A stretch of 64,000 nucleotides of DNA from F23-D06 sp963603365 (GTDB lineage Bacteria > Bacteroidota > Bacteroidia > Bacteroidales > WCHB1-69), in NCBI GenBank assembly GCA_963603365.1, contig CAVCMI010000023.1, positions 1 through 64,000 on the forward strand, read 5' to 3'. The notes below the pieces were generated by a model. It had not been told where the DNA came from and made no database searches. It saw only the letters and a list, made by a program, of their open reading frames with translations. Shown piece by piece: positions 1 to 7,972 of the stretch. The first letter of the stretch is position 1, and each line of letters starts with the position of its first letter. The position numbers and the translations under genes were made by a program.

Positions 1-8
1 CAAAGATA
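1..8 (-). promoter_or_regulatory. Partial leftward -7 promoter box at window edge
   Basis: The window opens with CAAAGATA, which is eight of the nine bases of GCAAAGATA, the reverse complement of the Bacteroidota -7 box TATCTTTGC. It would drive a gene lying to the left of the window. The ninth base is outside the window, so this is tentative. Confidence 0.35.
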
Positions 9-63
9 CAATTATTTTTAGTTTTATACAATATTTAGATGTTACAATGTACTAGGAATTGTT

Positions 64-119
64 GAATTAGGAATTAGGAATGAGGAATGAGGAATGAGGA
101 ATGAGGAATGAGGAATGAG
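64..119. repeat. Heptamer tandem repeat, 2 x GAATTAG + 6 x GAATGAG
   Basis: Eight uninterrupted 7-base units: two GAATTAG (64-77) then six GAATGAG (78-119). It sits between the window edge and the promoter of the first gene. The same GAATGAG unit recurs at 62946-62966 with a related flank, so it is a dispersed repeat and not a one-off. The unit is 7 bases, so it would shift frame in a gene, but nothing coding spans it here. Confidence 0.95.
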
Positions 120-180
120 GGATTTGCGTGATGCCTCTAAGCTCTATAATCTAAGTATTAAGCTCTGACTTTTTTTTGTG

Positions 181-189
181 TATTTTTGC
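181..189 (+). promoter_or_regulatory. -7 promoter box TATTTTTGC
   Basis: TATTTTTGC matches the Bacteroidota primary sigma -7 consensus TAnnTTTGC. It lies about 50 bases before the chosen start of the esterase gene (241). An upstream open frame from 178 would begin on top of this box, which is why that start was rejected. No clear TTTG -33 element is visible. Confidence 0.75.
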
Positions 190-240
190 GCTCCCAAAAA
201 GATGCCAGGTTTGAATACGTTACAGTTGATGCTATACGAG

Positions 241-1134
241 ATGAAGATGATTTGGAGTGTTGTGCGGGGCAAAGCTTTGTTTGTGGCAATGTTGTTTTTG
301 AGTTGCGGCACTCTTGGAGCGCAAAGTGAGACGCTCCGTCTGTGGAAAGGCGTTCCCGGCATGGCTGGCAAACCGGCCCGCCTCTTCGTCTATCCCGCCC
401 CGGATTCGCTCAACACAGGCGTGTCGGTGCTGGTTTGCCCAGGCGGAAGCTATGCCCACACGATGGGCATCCCTACCGAGGGCTTTTCGGTGGCAGAGTG
501 GCTCAACAGCCAAGGCATCAACGCTTTTGTTCTGAAGTATCGGGTGGGCATGCAGGGCTACCACAATCCGGCCATGATGGAAGATGTGCAATATGCGATC
601 CGCTTTATCCGGCAGCATGCGGCGGACTATCATCTGGATCCCGACAAACTTGGCACGATGGGCTTTTCCGCCGGCGGCCATCTGGTCACGATGTCAGGGG
701 CCTTTGCCTCCGAAAACAGCCTGAAGCCCTTAGGCATAGACGACGACTGCTCTCTGCGGCCCGACTTTGTAGTGCCGGTGTATCCTGTAGTTTCCATGCA
801 GGACACCATCGTGCACCGCCGTTCGCGCCGCAACCTGCTGACCCGCAGATATACGGAGGCGCAGAAGAAGAAGTTCTCGATGGAACTGAATATCCCGAAA
901 GAAATGCCGCCCGTGTTTCTTGTCGCTGCCAAGGACGACCCCAAGGTGGACTACCGCAACAGCGAACGCCTCGACCAGTCGTTGACGCGCGCCGGCGTGC
1001 CGCACCGCTTTCTGCTCTATGAGACGGGAGGCCACGGCTACGGCATGAGCGAAAAGCGCGCCCCCGAGGCCGGAAAATGGAAATACGAGTTCGTCGGCTG
1101 GCTGAAAAACATAGGCATCCTGCCGACAGATTAA
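241..1134 (+). CDS. Exported alpha/beta hydrolase (acetyl-esterase/lipase-like)
   Basis: A 297-residue predicted carboxylic-ester hydrolase of the alpha/beta-hydrolase fold, probably exported. The ATG at 241 gives a signal peptide (positive start, hydrophobic core, cleavage near LGAQ, residue 28). The CPGGSY oxyanion-hole motif is at residues 66-71, the nucleophile elbow GFSAGG at 141-146 (Ser143), an Asp in KDDPKVD near 232, and the catalytic His in GGHGYG near 265. This arrangement resembles Bacteroidota acetylxylan-esterase-like enzymes often annotated as acetyl esterases, but the substrate cannot be read from sequence. A CoA ligase-like gene follows 44 bases later. An ATG at 229 is the alternative start. 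Confidence 0.85.
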   Translation: MKMIWSVVRGKALFVAMLFLSCGTLGAQSETLRLWKGVPGMAGKPARLFVYPAPDSLNTGVSVLVCPGGSYAHTMGIPTEGFSVAEWLNSQGINAFVLKYRVGMQGYHNPAMMEDVQYAIRFIRQHAADYHLDPDKLGTMGFSAGGHLVTMSGAFASENSLKPLGIDDDCSLRPDFVVPVYPVVSMQDTIVHRRSRRNLLTRRYTEAQKKKFSMELNIPKEMPPVFLVAAKDDPKVDYRNSERLDQSLTRAGVPHRFLLYETGGHGYGMSEKRAPEAGKWKYEFVGWLKNIGILPTD

Positions 1135-1178
1135 AAGAGAATAAGATTGAACGACAGATTATTGATTATTAGAGAAGT

Positions 1179-2489
1179 ATGAACTTTGAGCCGGAAATAG
1201 AATTTCAGCCCGCCGAGGCAATCAAGGCTTTTCAGGAGGAGAAACTGCGCGGGCAATTGCAATATCTTGACGAGTACTCCCCCTATTACCATCAGATGTT
1301 TGTTGAACACGGCATTGACATCCGCAAGATACAGACAATCGAGGACTTGCAGCAGATCCCTTTCACCGGCAAGCGCGACCTTCAGCTTCACAACGAGGCG
1401 TTTCTCTGCGTTCCGCGCCACAAGATTATCGATTACATCACCACATCGGGAACACTTGGCGACCCGGTGACCTTTGCTTGCACCGACCGCGACTTGGACC
1501 GGCTGGCCTACAACGAGGCGGTGTCGTTCACATGCGCCGGCTTGACCGACAGGAGCGTGCTGCAGCTGATGACCACTCTCGACAAGCGCTTTATGGCCGG
1601 AATGGCCTATTTTCTGGGGCTTCGCAAGATGGGCGCGGGCATCGTGCGCGTGGGCAACGGCATCCCCGAACTGCAATGGGATACGATAGCCCGTATAAAG
1701 CCCGATTCCCTGATGTGCATACCCTCGTTCATACTCAAACTCATCGAATATGCCGAAAACCACGGCATCGACTACCGCAACTCGTCCGTCAAGCGCATCA
1801 TCGGCATCGGCGAGGGGCTGCGCGACCAGAACTTCAACCTTAATGCACTTGGCACGAAAATCAAGGAGAAGTGGGATGTGGATCTGTTTGCCACGTACTC
1901 TTCCACGGAGATGTCGGCCACATTCTCGGAATGTCAATGCGGCTGCGGCAGCCATCATCATCCCGAACTCATCATTGTTGAGATAATCGGTGACGATGAC
2001 CGTCCGGCGCCAGCGGGCTCCGTGGGCGAGGTGGTGGTCACAACCCTTGGCGTGGAGGGCATGCCGCTGCTGCGCTTCCGCACCGGCGATATGGCTTGTG
2101 TCCATACTGAACCCTGCCGCTGCGGACGCCACACGTTCCGGATCAGCCCTATCGTCGGACGCAAAAACCACATGGTCAAGTACAAGGGCACAACCCTCTA
2201 TCCGCCCGCCCTCTCCGACGTGCTGAACAATACCGGCTATGTGGAGAACTATTATGTAGTACTGAGCACAAGCGATGCCGGAACCGACGAGGTGTCCGTT
2301 ACGGTAGGCCTGCGCGAAACGCCTCCGTTCGATGTGGTGAAGGACCTGAAAGACCGGTTCCGCGCCAAAATACGCGTGGCTCCGAAAATTGCCGTTGACA
2401 CGGTGGAGCATGTGCGCAAGGTGAACTTCCCGGACACGAGTCGCAAGCCGGTGCTGATTTTCGACAACCGGAAAACATCTTTAACCTGA
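1179..2489 (+). CDS. Phenylacetate-CoA ligase (PaaK)-like adenylate-forming enzyme
   Basis: A 436-residue cytoplasmic protein of the PaaK / coenzyme F390 synthetase branch of the ANL (AMP-binding) superfamily; these activate a carboxylate as acyl-adenylate and usually pass it to CoA. The AMP-binding loop TSGTLGDP is at residues 89-96 and the A5-like motif YSSTEM at 240-245. A cluster CxCxC plus HHH (residues 252-261) and CRC (313-315) looks like the zinc site known in PaaK-like proteins. Phenylacetate catabolism genes are absent nearby; the next gene is a PlsC-like acyltransferase 5 bases downstream, so an acyl-CoA used for lipid or glycoconjugate acylation is a reasonable inference. Substrate unknown. 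Confidence 0.85.
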   Translation: MNFEPEIEFQPAEAIKAFQEEKLRGQLQYLDEYSPYYHQMFVEHGIDIRKIQTIEDLQQIPFTGKRDLQLHNEAFLCVPRHKIIDYITTSGTLGDPVTFACTDRDLDRLAYNEAVSFTCAGLTDRSVLQLMTTLDKRFMAGMAYFLGLRKMGAGIVRVGNGIPELQWDTIARIKPDSLMCIPSFILKLIEYAENHGIDYRNSSVKRIIGIGEGLRDQNFNLNALGTKIKEKWDVDLFATYSSTEMSATFSECQCGCGSHHHPELIIVEIIGDDDRPAPAGSVGEVVVTTLGVEGMPLLRFRTGDMACVHTEPCRCGRHTFRISPIVGRKNHMVKYKGTTLYPPALSDVLNNTGYVENYYVVLSTSDAGTDEVSVTVGLRETPPFDVVKDLKDRFRAKIRVAPKIAVDTVEHVRKVNFPDTSRKPVLIFDNRKTSLT

Positions 2490-2494
2490 CAAAC

Positions 2495-3646
2495 ATGAAC
2501 TTCGATACCATTCGCCCTTACGACAACAGCGAGATACCGGCTGCCGCCGCCCGTGTGGCGGAACACCCCTATTTGAAGCAGGCTGTCCGCTACCTTTTCC
2601 CCGAAACTGACCCCGAACAGTTTAAAACTGAACTCTTGCGGCTGAAGAGCGCCGACCAGTTCCAGGACGGAATGATGCTGAAAGCATTCCGCCGCATACT
2701 GGAACTTACCTCCACGTCGTTTCTGTCTAAGGGCATCGATCGGATCACCCCTGAACAACGCTATACATTTGTAGCCAACCACCGTGATATCGTGCTGGAC
2801 GCAGTCCTGCTGCAGATGATGCTCAAACAAAACGGCATTGAAACCGCCGAGGTCACTTTCGGCAGCAACCTGATGCAGGACAAGTTTATCGCCGACATCG
2901 GCAAGATGAACAAGATGTTCCGGCTCGTCAGGGCAAACGAAATGCACGACATCCGCGACTTTTACCGCAACTCGCTGGAGGTTTCCTCCTATATGCGCTA
3001 TGCCCTGCTTGAAAAACGCCAGTCGATCTGGATTGCACAACGCAACGGCAGGACCAAAGACGGCAATGACCATACGGAAAGCGCCTTGCTGAAGATGTTG
3101 TCCCTCGGCAGCGGCAAGCCGTTTGTGGAGAACATGGCGGAACTGAAAATCGCGCCCGTCGCCGTGTCGTACGAGTACGAACCTTGTGATTTCCTCAAAG
3201 TGCAGGAACGTTATCTGTCTTTGTTTGGCCATTATGAGAAAAAACGCGAAGAGGATTTCCACAGCATTGTCAGCGGAATCACACGCCCCAAAGGCGGTAT
3301 CAGCATAGAGATAACGCCACCGGTGACATTGTCGGAACTGCATCAGTGCGATTCCTTAGGCCGGAGCCGGAAGTTCGAGGCTTTGGCACGCCTCATTGAC
3401 CGCCGCATCTACAGAGGCTACCGGCTGTGGAGAACCAACTTCATTGCCGCCGACTTGCGGAACGGCAACGGACAGTACCATACGATGTATTCCCAAACAG
3501 ACAAGGAGACCTTTGAACGATATATGTACGAAGGACTGCGGCAACTGCAAGGAGAACAGGCACAGCTGAGGCGGCTGTTTCTCGACATTTACGCCAACCC
3601 CGTCGGCAATTGCCACGAAAATGCCGCACAACAGCAACTATTGTAG
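2495..3646 (+). CDS. PlsC-like glycerolipid acyltransferase
   Basis: A 383-residue predicted acyltransferase of the 1-acyl-glycerol-3-phosphate acyltransferase superfamily. The active-site block reads NHRDIVLD at residues 95-102, a His followed by Asp as in the HX4D family but with one more residue between His and the final Asp; this NHRDI form is familiar from Bacteroidota members. There is no long N-terminal membrane segment. It begins 5 bases after the CoA ligase-like gene, so the two are probably one operon and may act in sequence on an acyl group. Acyl donor and acceptor cannot be told from the sequence. Confidence 0.8.
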   Translation: MNFDTIRPYDNSEIPAAAARVAEHPYLKQAVRYLFPETDPEQFKTELLRLKSADQFQDGMMLKAFRRILELTSTSFLSKGIDRITPEQRYTFVANHRDIVLDAVLLQMMLKQNGIETAEVTFGSNLMQDKFIADIGKMNKMFRLVRANEMHDIRDFYRNSLEVSSYMRYALLEKRQSIWIAQRNGRTKDGNDHTESALLKMLSLGSGKPFVENMAELKIAPVAVSYEYEPCDFLKVQERYLSLFGHYEKKREEDFHSIVSGITRPKGGISIEITPPVTLSELHQCDSLGRSRKFEALARLIDRRIYRGYRLWRTNFIAADLRNGNGQYHTMYSQTDKETFERYMYEGLRQLQGEQAQLRRLFLDIYANPVGNCHENAAQQQLL

Positions 3647-3674
3647 AACAACGCTTAAAGAAACAGAATGAATT

Positions 3675-4706
3675 ATGGGAGAAGAACAATTTATAGATTT
3701 TGTCAAAATATTCTGCCGTTCCGGAAACGGCGGCGGCGGCTCGGCACATCTGGCCCGAACGGCGCGCAACCCCAAGGCAGGCCCTGACGGCGGCGACGGC
3801 GGCAAGGGCGGCAGTGTCGTGGTGAGAGGAAACCGTAACCTCTGGACGCTCCTCCACTTGAGATATACCAAACATGTCTTCGCCGAAGACGGCAGCAACG
3901 GACAGAAAAACCAGTGCTTCGGCAAAAACGGCGCCGATGCCTTGATTGAAGTCCCCCTTGGCACCGTCATCAAGATGACCGATACAGGCGAGACTGTCGG
4001 AGAGGTGCTCAATGACGGCGAGGAACTGGTCGTCATGAAAGGCGGGCGGGGCGGACTCGGCAATGTACACTTCAAAAGCCCGACAATGCAGACGCCGAGG
4101 TTCGCGCAACCCGGCGAGAACGGCACAGAAGGCTGGGTCTCCCTCGAACTCAAAGTGCTGGCCGATGTGGGACTGGTCGGCTTCCCCAATGCCGGCAAGT
4201 CAACGCTCATCAGCCGGATTTCCAATGCACGCCCTAAAATCGCCGACTATCCGTTCACAACCCTCAAGCCAAACTTGGGAATGGTGGCGTACCGCGACTA
4301 CCAGTCGTTCGTCATTGCCGACATTCCCGGAATTATCGAGGGGGCTTCGGAGGGCAAGGGCATAGGACTGCGTTTCCTGCGGCACATAGAGCGGAACGCC
4401 GTGCTGCTCTATATGGTGGCCGCCGCCGGCGAGGAGGGCGTCCGCACCAATGAGCAAGTCTTGGCAGAATACCATATCCTTAAGCACGAACTCGAAACCT
4501 TTAACCGCGAACTGCTCGACAAGGCAAGCATGCTCGCCATTACCAAATGCGACCTTCTGCCCGAAGAGGAACTGCGCCGTTTTGCCGAACTAAAAGCAGA
4601 CAACCTGCCCGTAGTATGCATCTCTTCCGCCACCGAATACAACCTGATGCTTCTCAAAGATATGCTTTGGCATCTTTTGAGCGAAGATGTTGATAAAAAT
4701 AAATAA
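3675..4706 (+). CDS. obgE: GTPase ObgE/CgtA
   Basis: A 343-residue ribosome-assembly GTPase of the Obg family, which binds the 50S subunit precursor. The glycine-rich Obg fold occupies about residues 1-158 (runs such as GNGGGGS and GPDGGDGGKGG), the G1 loop GFPNAGKST is at 169-177, G3 DIPGIIEGASEGKG near 216-229, and G4 TKCD at 290-293. The protein ends soon after the G domain, so it lacks the extra C-terminal OCT domain found in some Obg proteins. It starts 28 bases after the acyltransferase stop. Strong family match. Confidence 0.97.
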   Translation: MGEEQFIDFVKIFCRSGNGGGGSAHLARTARNPKAGPDGGDGGKGGSVVVRGNRNLWTLLHLRYTKHVFAEDGSNGQKNQCFGKNGADALIEVPLGTVIKMTDTGETVGEVLNDGEELVVMKGGRGGLGNVHFKSPTMQTPRFAQPGENGTEGWVSLELKVLADVGLVGFPNAGKSTLISRISNARPKIADYPFTTLKPNLGMVAYRDYQSFVIADIPGIIEGASEGKGIGLRFLRHIERNAVLLYMVAAAGEEGVRTNEQVLAEYHILKHELETFNRELLDKASMLAITKCDLLPEEELRRFAELKADNLPVVCISSATEYNLMLLKDMLWHLLSEDVDKNK

Positions 4707-4790
4707 TTGACTGTCAACAAGATGAAGTCAACGAAACATTTTTTATGAAAAAAAACACGGAGGAAGATGCGGAGAATGTCAGAAAAAATG

Positions 4791-4799
4791 TACCTTTGC
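4791..4799 (+). promoter_or_regulatory. -7 promoter box TACCTTTGC for rpmG
   Basis: TACCTTTGC fits TAnnTTTGC and lies 43 bases before rpmG. It separates the ribosomal gene transcription from the upstream obgE operon. Confidence 0.7.
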
Positions 4800-4842
4800 G
4801 CCGTCAAACGAAGTAAGGAATTTATTTAAGGTTAACAGAAAA

Positions 4843-5031
4843 ATGGCAAAGAAAACGAAGGAAGCCCGTCAGCAAGTGATTTTGGAATGTACGGAGCAAA
4901 AAGCAAGCGGCGTGCCGGGTATGTCAAGATACATCACGACAAAGAACAGAAAGAACACGCCAGACAGACTGGAACTGATGAAGTACAATCCGTACTTGAA
5001 GAAAATGACATTGCACAAAGAAGTTAAATAG
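4843..5031 (+). CDS. rpmG: 50S ribosomal protein L33 (bL33)
   Basis: A 62-residue large-subunit ribosomal protein. The central block SRYITTKNRKNTPDRLELMK and the ending YNPYLKKMTLHKEVK are characteristic of bL33. It has one Cys (in ILECTE) and no CxxC pairs, so it is a zinc-independent form. It is followed 17 bases later by a DUF4295 gene. In many Bacteroidales rpmB (L28) comes just before rpmG; here obgE is the upstream neighbour and rpmB is absent from the window. Confidence 0.97.
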   Translation: MAKKTKEARQQVILECTEQKASGVPGMSRYITTKNRKNTPDRLELMKYNPYLKKMTLHKEVK

Positions 5032-5048
5032 AAAAAAACGAATAAGAG

Positions 5049-5204
5049 ATGGCAAAGAAGGTTGTTGCAACATTGAAAAGAGAGGGTGGCGTGACCTATA
5101 CCCGGGTGGTAAAAATGGAGCGTTCCCCCAAAACTGGAGCCTACACGTTCAAAGAAACGGTGATTGACTCCTCCACGGTTAAAGACTTTTTGGCTAAAAA
5201 GTAA
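5049..5204 (+). CDS. DUF4295 small basic ribosome-associated protein
   Basis: A 51-residue lysine-rich protein beginning MAKKVVATLKREGG and ending FLAKK, recognisable as the DUF4295 family that follows rpmG in Bacteroidota. Such proteins are thought to be Bacteroidota-specific ribosomal components; I recall the Flavobacterium ribosome protein bL38 in this connection but cannot confirm the identity from sequence alone. It lies between rpmG and an intrinsic terminator, so it shares the rpmG transcript. Confidence 0.88.
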   Translation: MAKKVVATLKREGGVTYTRVVKMERSPKTGAYTFKETVIDSSTVKDFLAKK

Positions 5205-5226
5205 TATTTTGTTTTCATGGTTGAAA

Positions 5227-5254
5227 GAAGGTGGTACGTTGTACCGCCTTTTTT
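5227..5254 (+). terminator. Intrinsic terminator after rpmG-DUF4295
   Basis: AAGGTGGTAC and GTACCGCCTT form a 10-bp stem with one G-T pair and a 3-base loop, followed by a T run (5249-5254). It ends the rpmG transcript before the ftsY promoter. Confidence 0.9.
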
Positions 5255-5323
5255 CGTTTGCGGACGCTGAAACCCCAAAAAGAGCACGTAGCTGCGGTGT
5301 TCCATTGAAACGCTATTATTTGT

Positions 5324-5332
5324 TATATTTGC
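5324..5332 (+). promoter_or_regulatory. -7 promoter box TATATTTGC for ftsY
   Basis: TATATTTGC matches the consensus exactly, 25 bases before the ftsY start, with a TTG at 5305-5307 at about -33 spacing. Confidence 0.8.
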
Positions 5333-5356
5333 CGCCTCAAACCAGATTTTAACATT

Positions 5357-6316
5357 ATGGGATTTTTTTCGATATTTTCAAAAGAGAAGAAAACTGAGCT
5401 CAATGAAGGCCTACAGAAGTCAAAGGAGAGTTTTTTCGCGAAACTTGCCAAAACGGTCGTCGGAAAGTCCAAGGTTGACGACGATGTGCTCGACCGGCTT
5501 GAGGAGGTGCTTGTGACCTCCGACGTGGGCGTGGAAACAACCCTCAAGATCATCGAACGCATCGAGGCCCGCGTCTCTCGCGACAAGTACATCGGCACCG
5601 AACAGCTCAACACGATACTCAAAGAGGAGATTGTGAGCCTGCTGCTGGAAAACGACATCGAAAAAGCCAACGACTTTGTCATCCCGGAGAGGGAAACCCC
5701 ATACGTGGTGCTGGTTGTCGGGGTGAACGGGGTAGGCAAGACGACGACTATAGGCAAACTCGCCTACCAGTTCAAAAACAACGGCTATTCGGTGATGCTG
5801 GGCGCCGCTGACACGTTCCGTGCCGCCGCCATCGACCAGCTTAAGGTCTGGGCCGAACGCGCCGGCGTGCCTGTCGTGACACAGAAAATGGGCTCTGACC
5901 CCGCTGCCGTGGCCTACGACACGGTGGCCTCCGCCATCGCCCGCAAAAGCGATGTGGTGCTGATCGACACCGCCGGCCGCCTCCACAACAAGACGAACCT
6001 GATGAACGAACTCGTCAAAATAAAGAACGTGGTCCGAAAGCTGATCCCCGACGGCCCCCATGAGGTGATGCTTGTGCTCGACGGGTCAACCGGACAGAAC
6101 GCTTTTGAACAGGCCCGCCAGTTCAGCGCCGCCACCGAAGTCAACTCCTTGGCCGTGACGAAACTCGACGGCACCGCAAAAGGCGGCGTGGTCATCGGCA
6201 TCTCCGACCAGTTCAAGATCCCGATCAAGTATATCGGCGTGGGCGAGAAAATCAACCAACTCCAGGTGTTCAACCGCGCCGAATTTGTCGATTCGCTCTT
6301 CCCGGACAATTGGTAG
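5357..6316 (+). CDS. ftsY: Signal recognition particle receptor FtsY
   Basis: A 319-residue SRP-receptor GTPase that docks ribosome-nascent chain-SRP complexes at the inner membrane. It has the NG-domain pattern: helical N domain to about residue 105, then G1 GVNGVGKTTT at 122-131, ADTFRAAAIDQL at 151-162, G3 DTAGRLH at 204-210 and TKLDGTAKGG near 269. The acidic A domain seen in enteric FtsY is nearly absent, usual for Bacteroidota. It has its own promoter, and ispH starts 26 bases after its stop. Confidence 0.97.
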   Translation: MGFFSIFSKEKKTELNEGLQKSKESFFAKLAKTVVGKSKVDDDVLDRLEEVLVTSDVGVETTLKIIERIEARVSRDKYIGTEQLNTILKEEIVSLLLENDIEKANDFVIPERETPYVVLVVGVNGVGKTTTIGKLAYQFKNNGYSVMLGAADTFRAAAIDQLKVWAERAGVPVVTQKMGSDPAAVAYDTVASAIARKSDVVLIDTAGRLHNKTNLMNELVKIKNVVRKLIPDGPHEVMLVLDGSTGQNAFEQARQFSAATEVNSLAVTKLDGTAKGGVVIGISDQFKIPIKYIGVGEKINQLQVFNRAEFVDSLFPDNW

Positions 6317-6342
6317 AACTGCCTCTTGCTGACAAAACTGCA

Positions 6343-7206
6343 ATGAATGTCTCTATAGACGAAAAGTCAGGGTGCTGCTTCGGCGTGATCAATGCTATAC
6401 AGACTGCTGAAGACTACCTTGCCCTCCATGGTCACCTCTATTGCCTGGGCGACATTGTGCACAACAGCGAAGAGGTGGAACGCCTTACCGGATTGGGACT
6501 GCAAGTGATAAGCTATGAACAGTTTGCAGACCTGCACGACACGGTGGTGCTTATACGCGCGCACGGCGAGCCTCCATCCATATACAAACAGGCCGAGAAA
6601 AACAACATCCACCTTATTGATGCAACATGCCCCGTGGTGCTGAAACTGCAGCAGCGTATCCGTGACTTTTACCGAAACGAAGAAAACCGCCAGAAACAGA
6701 TCCTCATCTTCGGCAAGAAAGGACACGCAGAGGTGGCCGGGCTGATGGGGCAGGCCGACAACAATGTCATCGTGCTTTCCTCTTTTGACGAGGTCGACAA
6801 GATCGACTTCAACCGCTCGTCGATGCTCTATTCACAGACAACGCAAGGGCTGCAGCAGTATTACCGCCTCATCGACATAATCCGGAGCCGGTACCGTGCC
6901 CAAGGCAAAGAACACCTTTTTGAATACTCGGACACCATCTGCCGGAAGGTCTCTAACCGTGCGGCGGAAATCGCCGAGTTCTCCAGAAACCACGACGCTG
7001 TCATCTTCGTGTCTGGTGAGAAGAGTTCCAACGGACTCTATCTCTTCGAGATCTGCAAGGCCAACAATGCCAACAGCTTCTTCATCTCCAAGAAAGAACA
7101 GATTGCCGGCATCGATTTTTCGCCATACCGAAGTGTCGGCATCTGCGGCGCCACATCCACCCCGATGTGGTTGATGGAAGCATGCGCCCGGTGTGTGGAG
7201 CGTTGA
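6343..7206 (+). CDS. ispH: 4-hydroxy-3-methylbut-2-enyl diphosphate reductase IspH
   Basis: A 287-residue iron-sulfur enzyme that makes IPP and DMAPP in the last step of the MEP isoprenoid pathway. The three cluster cysteines are seen as GCCFGV (Cys12), DATCPVV (Cys96) and DTICRKVSNR (Cys200); HGEPP (His74 region) and SSNGLYLF fit the substrate pocket. The ATG at 6343 was preferred over a TTG at 6310 overlapping ftsY, because family members start a few residues before SGxCFGV. Probably co-transcribed with ftsY. Confidence 0.96.
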   Translation: MNVSIDEKSGCCFGVINAIQTAEDYLALHGHLYCLGDIVHNSEEVERLTGLGLQVISYEQFADLHDTVVLIRAHGEPPSIYKQAEKNNIHLIDATCPVVLKLQQRIRDFYRNEENRQKQILIFGKKGHAEVAGLMGQADNNVIVLSSFDEVDKIDFNRSSMLYSQTTQGLQQYYRLIDIIRSRYRAQGKEHLFEYSDTICRKVSNRAAEIAEFSRNHDAVIFVSGEKSSNGLYLFEICKANNANSFFISKKEQIAGIDFSPYRSVGICGATSTPMWLMEACARCVER

Positions 7207-7225
7207 AACATTACGGGATTTTTTA

Positions 7226-7234
7226 TACTTTTGC
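7226..7234 (+). promoter_or_regulatory. -7 promoter box TACTTTTGC
   Basis: TACTTTTGC fits TAnnTTTGC and lies only 22 bases before the DUF975-like gene start, implying a very short leader. Confidence 0.7.
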
Positions 7235-7255
7235 AATCATTCTAAAATCAGAAAA

Positions 7256-7939
7256 ATGAAAGACTATTACACCCTTAAACAAGAAACCCGTAACGAACTG
7301 CGCGGTTTCTGGACACAGCCCGTACTTGCCACTTTGGTGCTTATGCTCATCTCCAGTTTCTGTTCGGCATTCAACTACATCGGAATCGAATTCAGCCACT
7401 TTGGGGTCGGATACAACCACTTCGGAATCGGATTCGTGCTGTTGCTGCTGGTTTTCGTTCCGTTGGAACTCGGCTACACCGTTGCAATGTACGACTTTAT
7501 GCACGGCTCCAAACTTGACACCATAGAGCGGATGTTCAGCTGCTTCAAACAGTATGGACGCACGCTGGCCTTGTCTCTGCTGAAATACGTTTATATCTTT
7601 CTCTGGACGCTGCTGCTGATAGTGCCGGGAATTGTGAAGTACTACTCCTATGCTATGGCCTATTACATATCCAAGGAGAACCCTGACATGCGCCCCGAAG
7701 AGTGCATCAACGCCAGCATGAGGATGATGCACGGCTATAAAGGCAGGCTTTTCCTGCTCGACTTGAGCTTTATAGGCTGGTTCCTTTTGTCCATACTCAC
7801 CTTCGGCATTCTGTTTCTTTGGGTTATGCCGTGGGTGTGGGCCACACACGCCAAGTTCTATGAGGAACTGAAAGCCATGAACGCAACCGACAACAATGCC
7901 GCTAGCGGCTGGTACACGACAAATACGAATGTGAACTGA
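7256..7939 (+). CDS. DUF975-family integral membrane protein
   Basis: A 227-residue protein with several hydrophobic segments (around residues 20-40, 55-80, 108-135, 165-200) matching the DUF975 pattern: an amphipathic start LKQETRNELRGFW, a short SKLDTIERMFSCFKQYGR loop, YYSYAMAYYISKENPDM and a C-terminal double hairpin. Function in the family is unknown. The ATG at 7256 sits just behind a promoter; upstream in-frame codons would lie inside ispH and the promoter. purH begins 33 bases downstream and may be read through. Confidence 0.82.
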   Translation: MKDYYTLKQETRNELRGFWTQPVLATLVLMLISSFCSAFNYIGIEFSHFGVGYNHFGIGFVLLLLVFVPLELGYTVAMYDFMHGSKLDTIERMFSCFKQYGRTLALSLLKYVYIFLWTLLLIVPGIVKYYSYAMAYYISKENPDMRPEECINASMRMMHGYKGRLFLLDLSFIGWFLLSILTFGILFLWVMPWVWATHAKFYEELKAMNATDNNAASGWYTTNTNVN

Positions 7940-7972
7940 TCGAATAGACACTATATAAACACTGTAAAAAAG

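Noticed and set aside
64..119. CRISPR-like array
   Set aside because: Units are 7 bases and contiguous with no spacers, so this is a simple tandem repeat.
178..240. Upstream in-frame start of the first esterase gene
   Set aside because: The start codon at 178 overlaps the promoter -7 box at 181-189, so it would not be in the mRNA; the signal peptide starts at 241.
1131..2411. Long leftward open frame opposite the CoA ligase-like gene
   Set aside because: It is in a frame complementary to a recognised gene, has low-complexity, histidine/valine-rich sequence and no family features.
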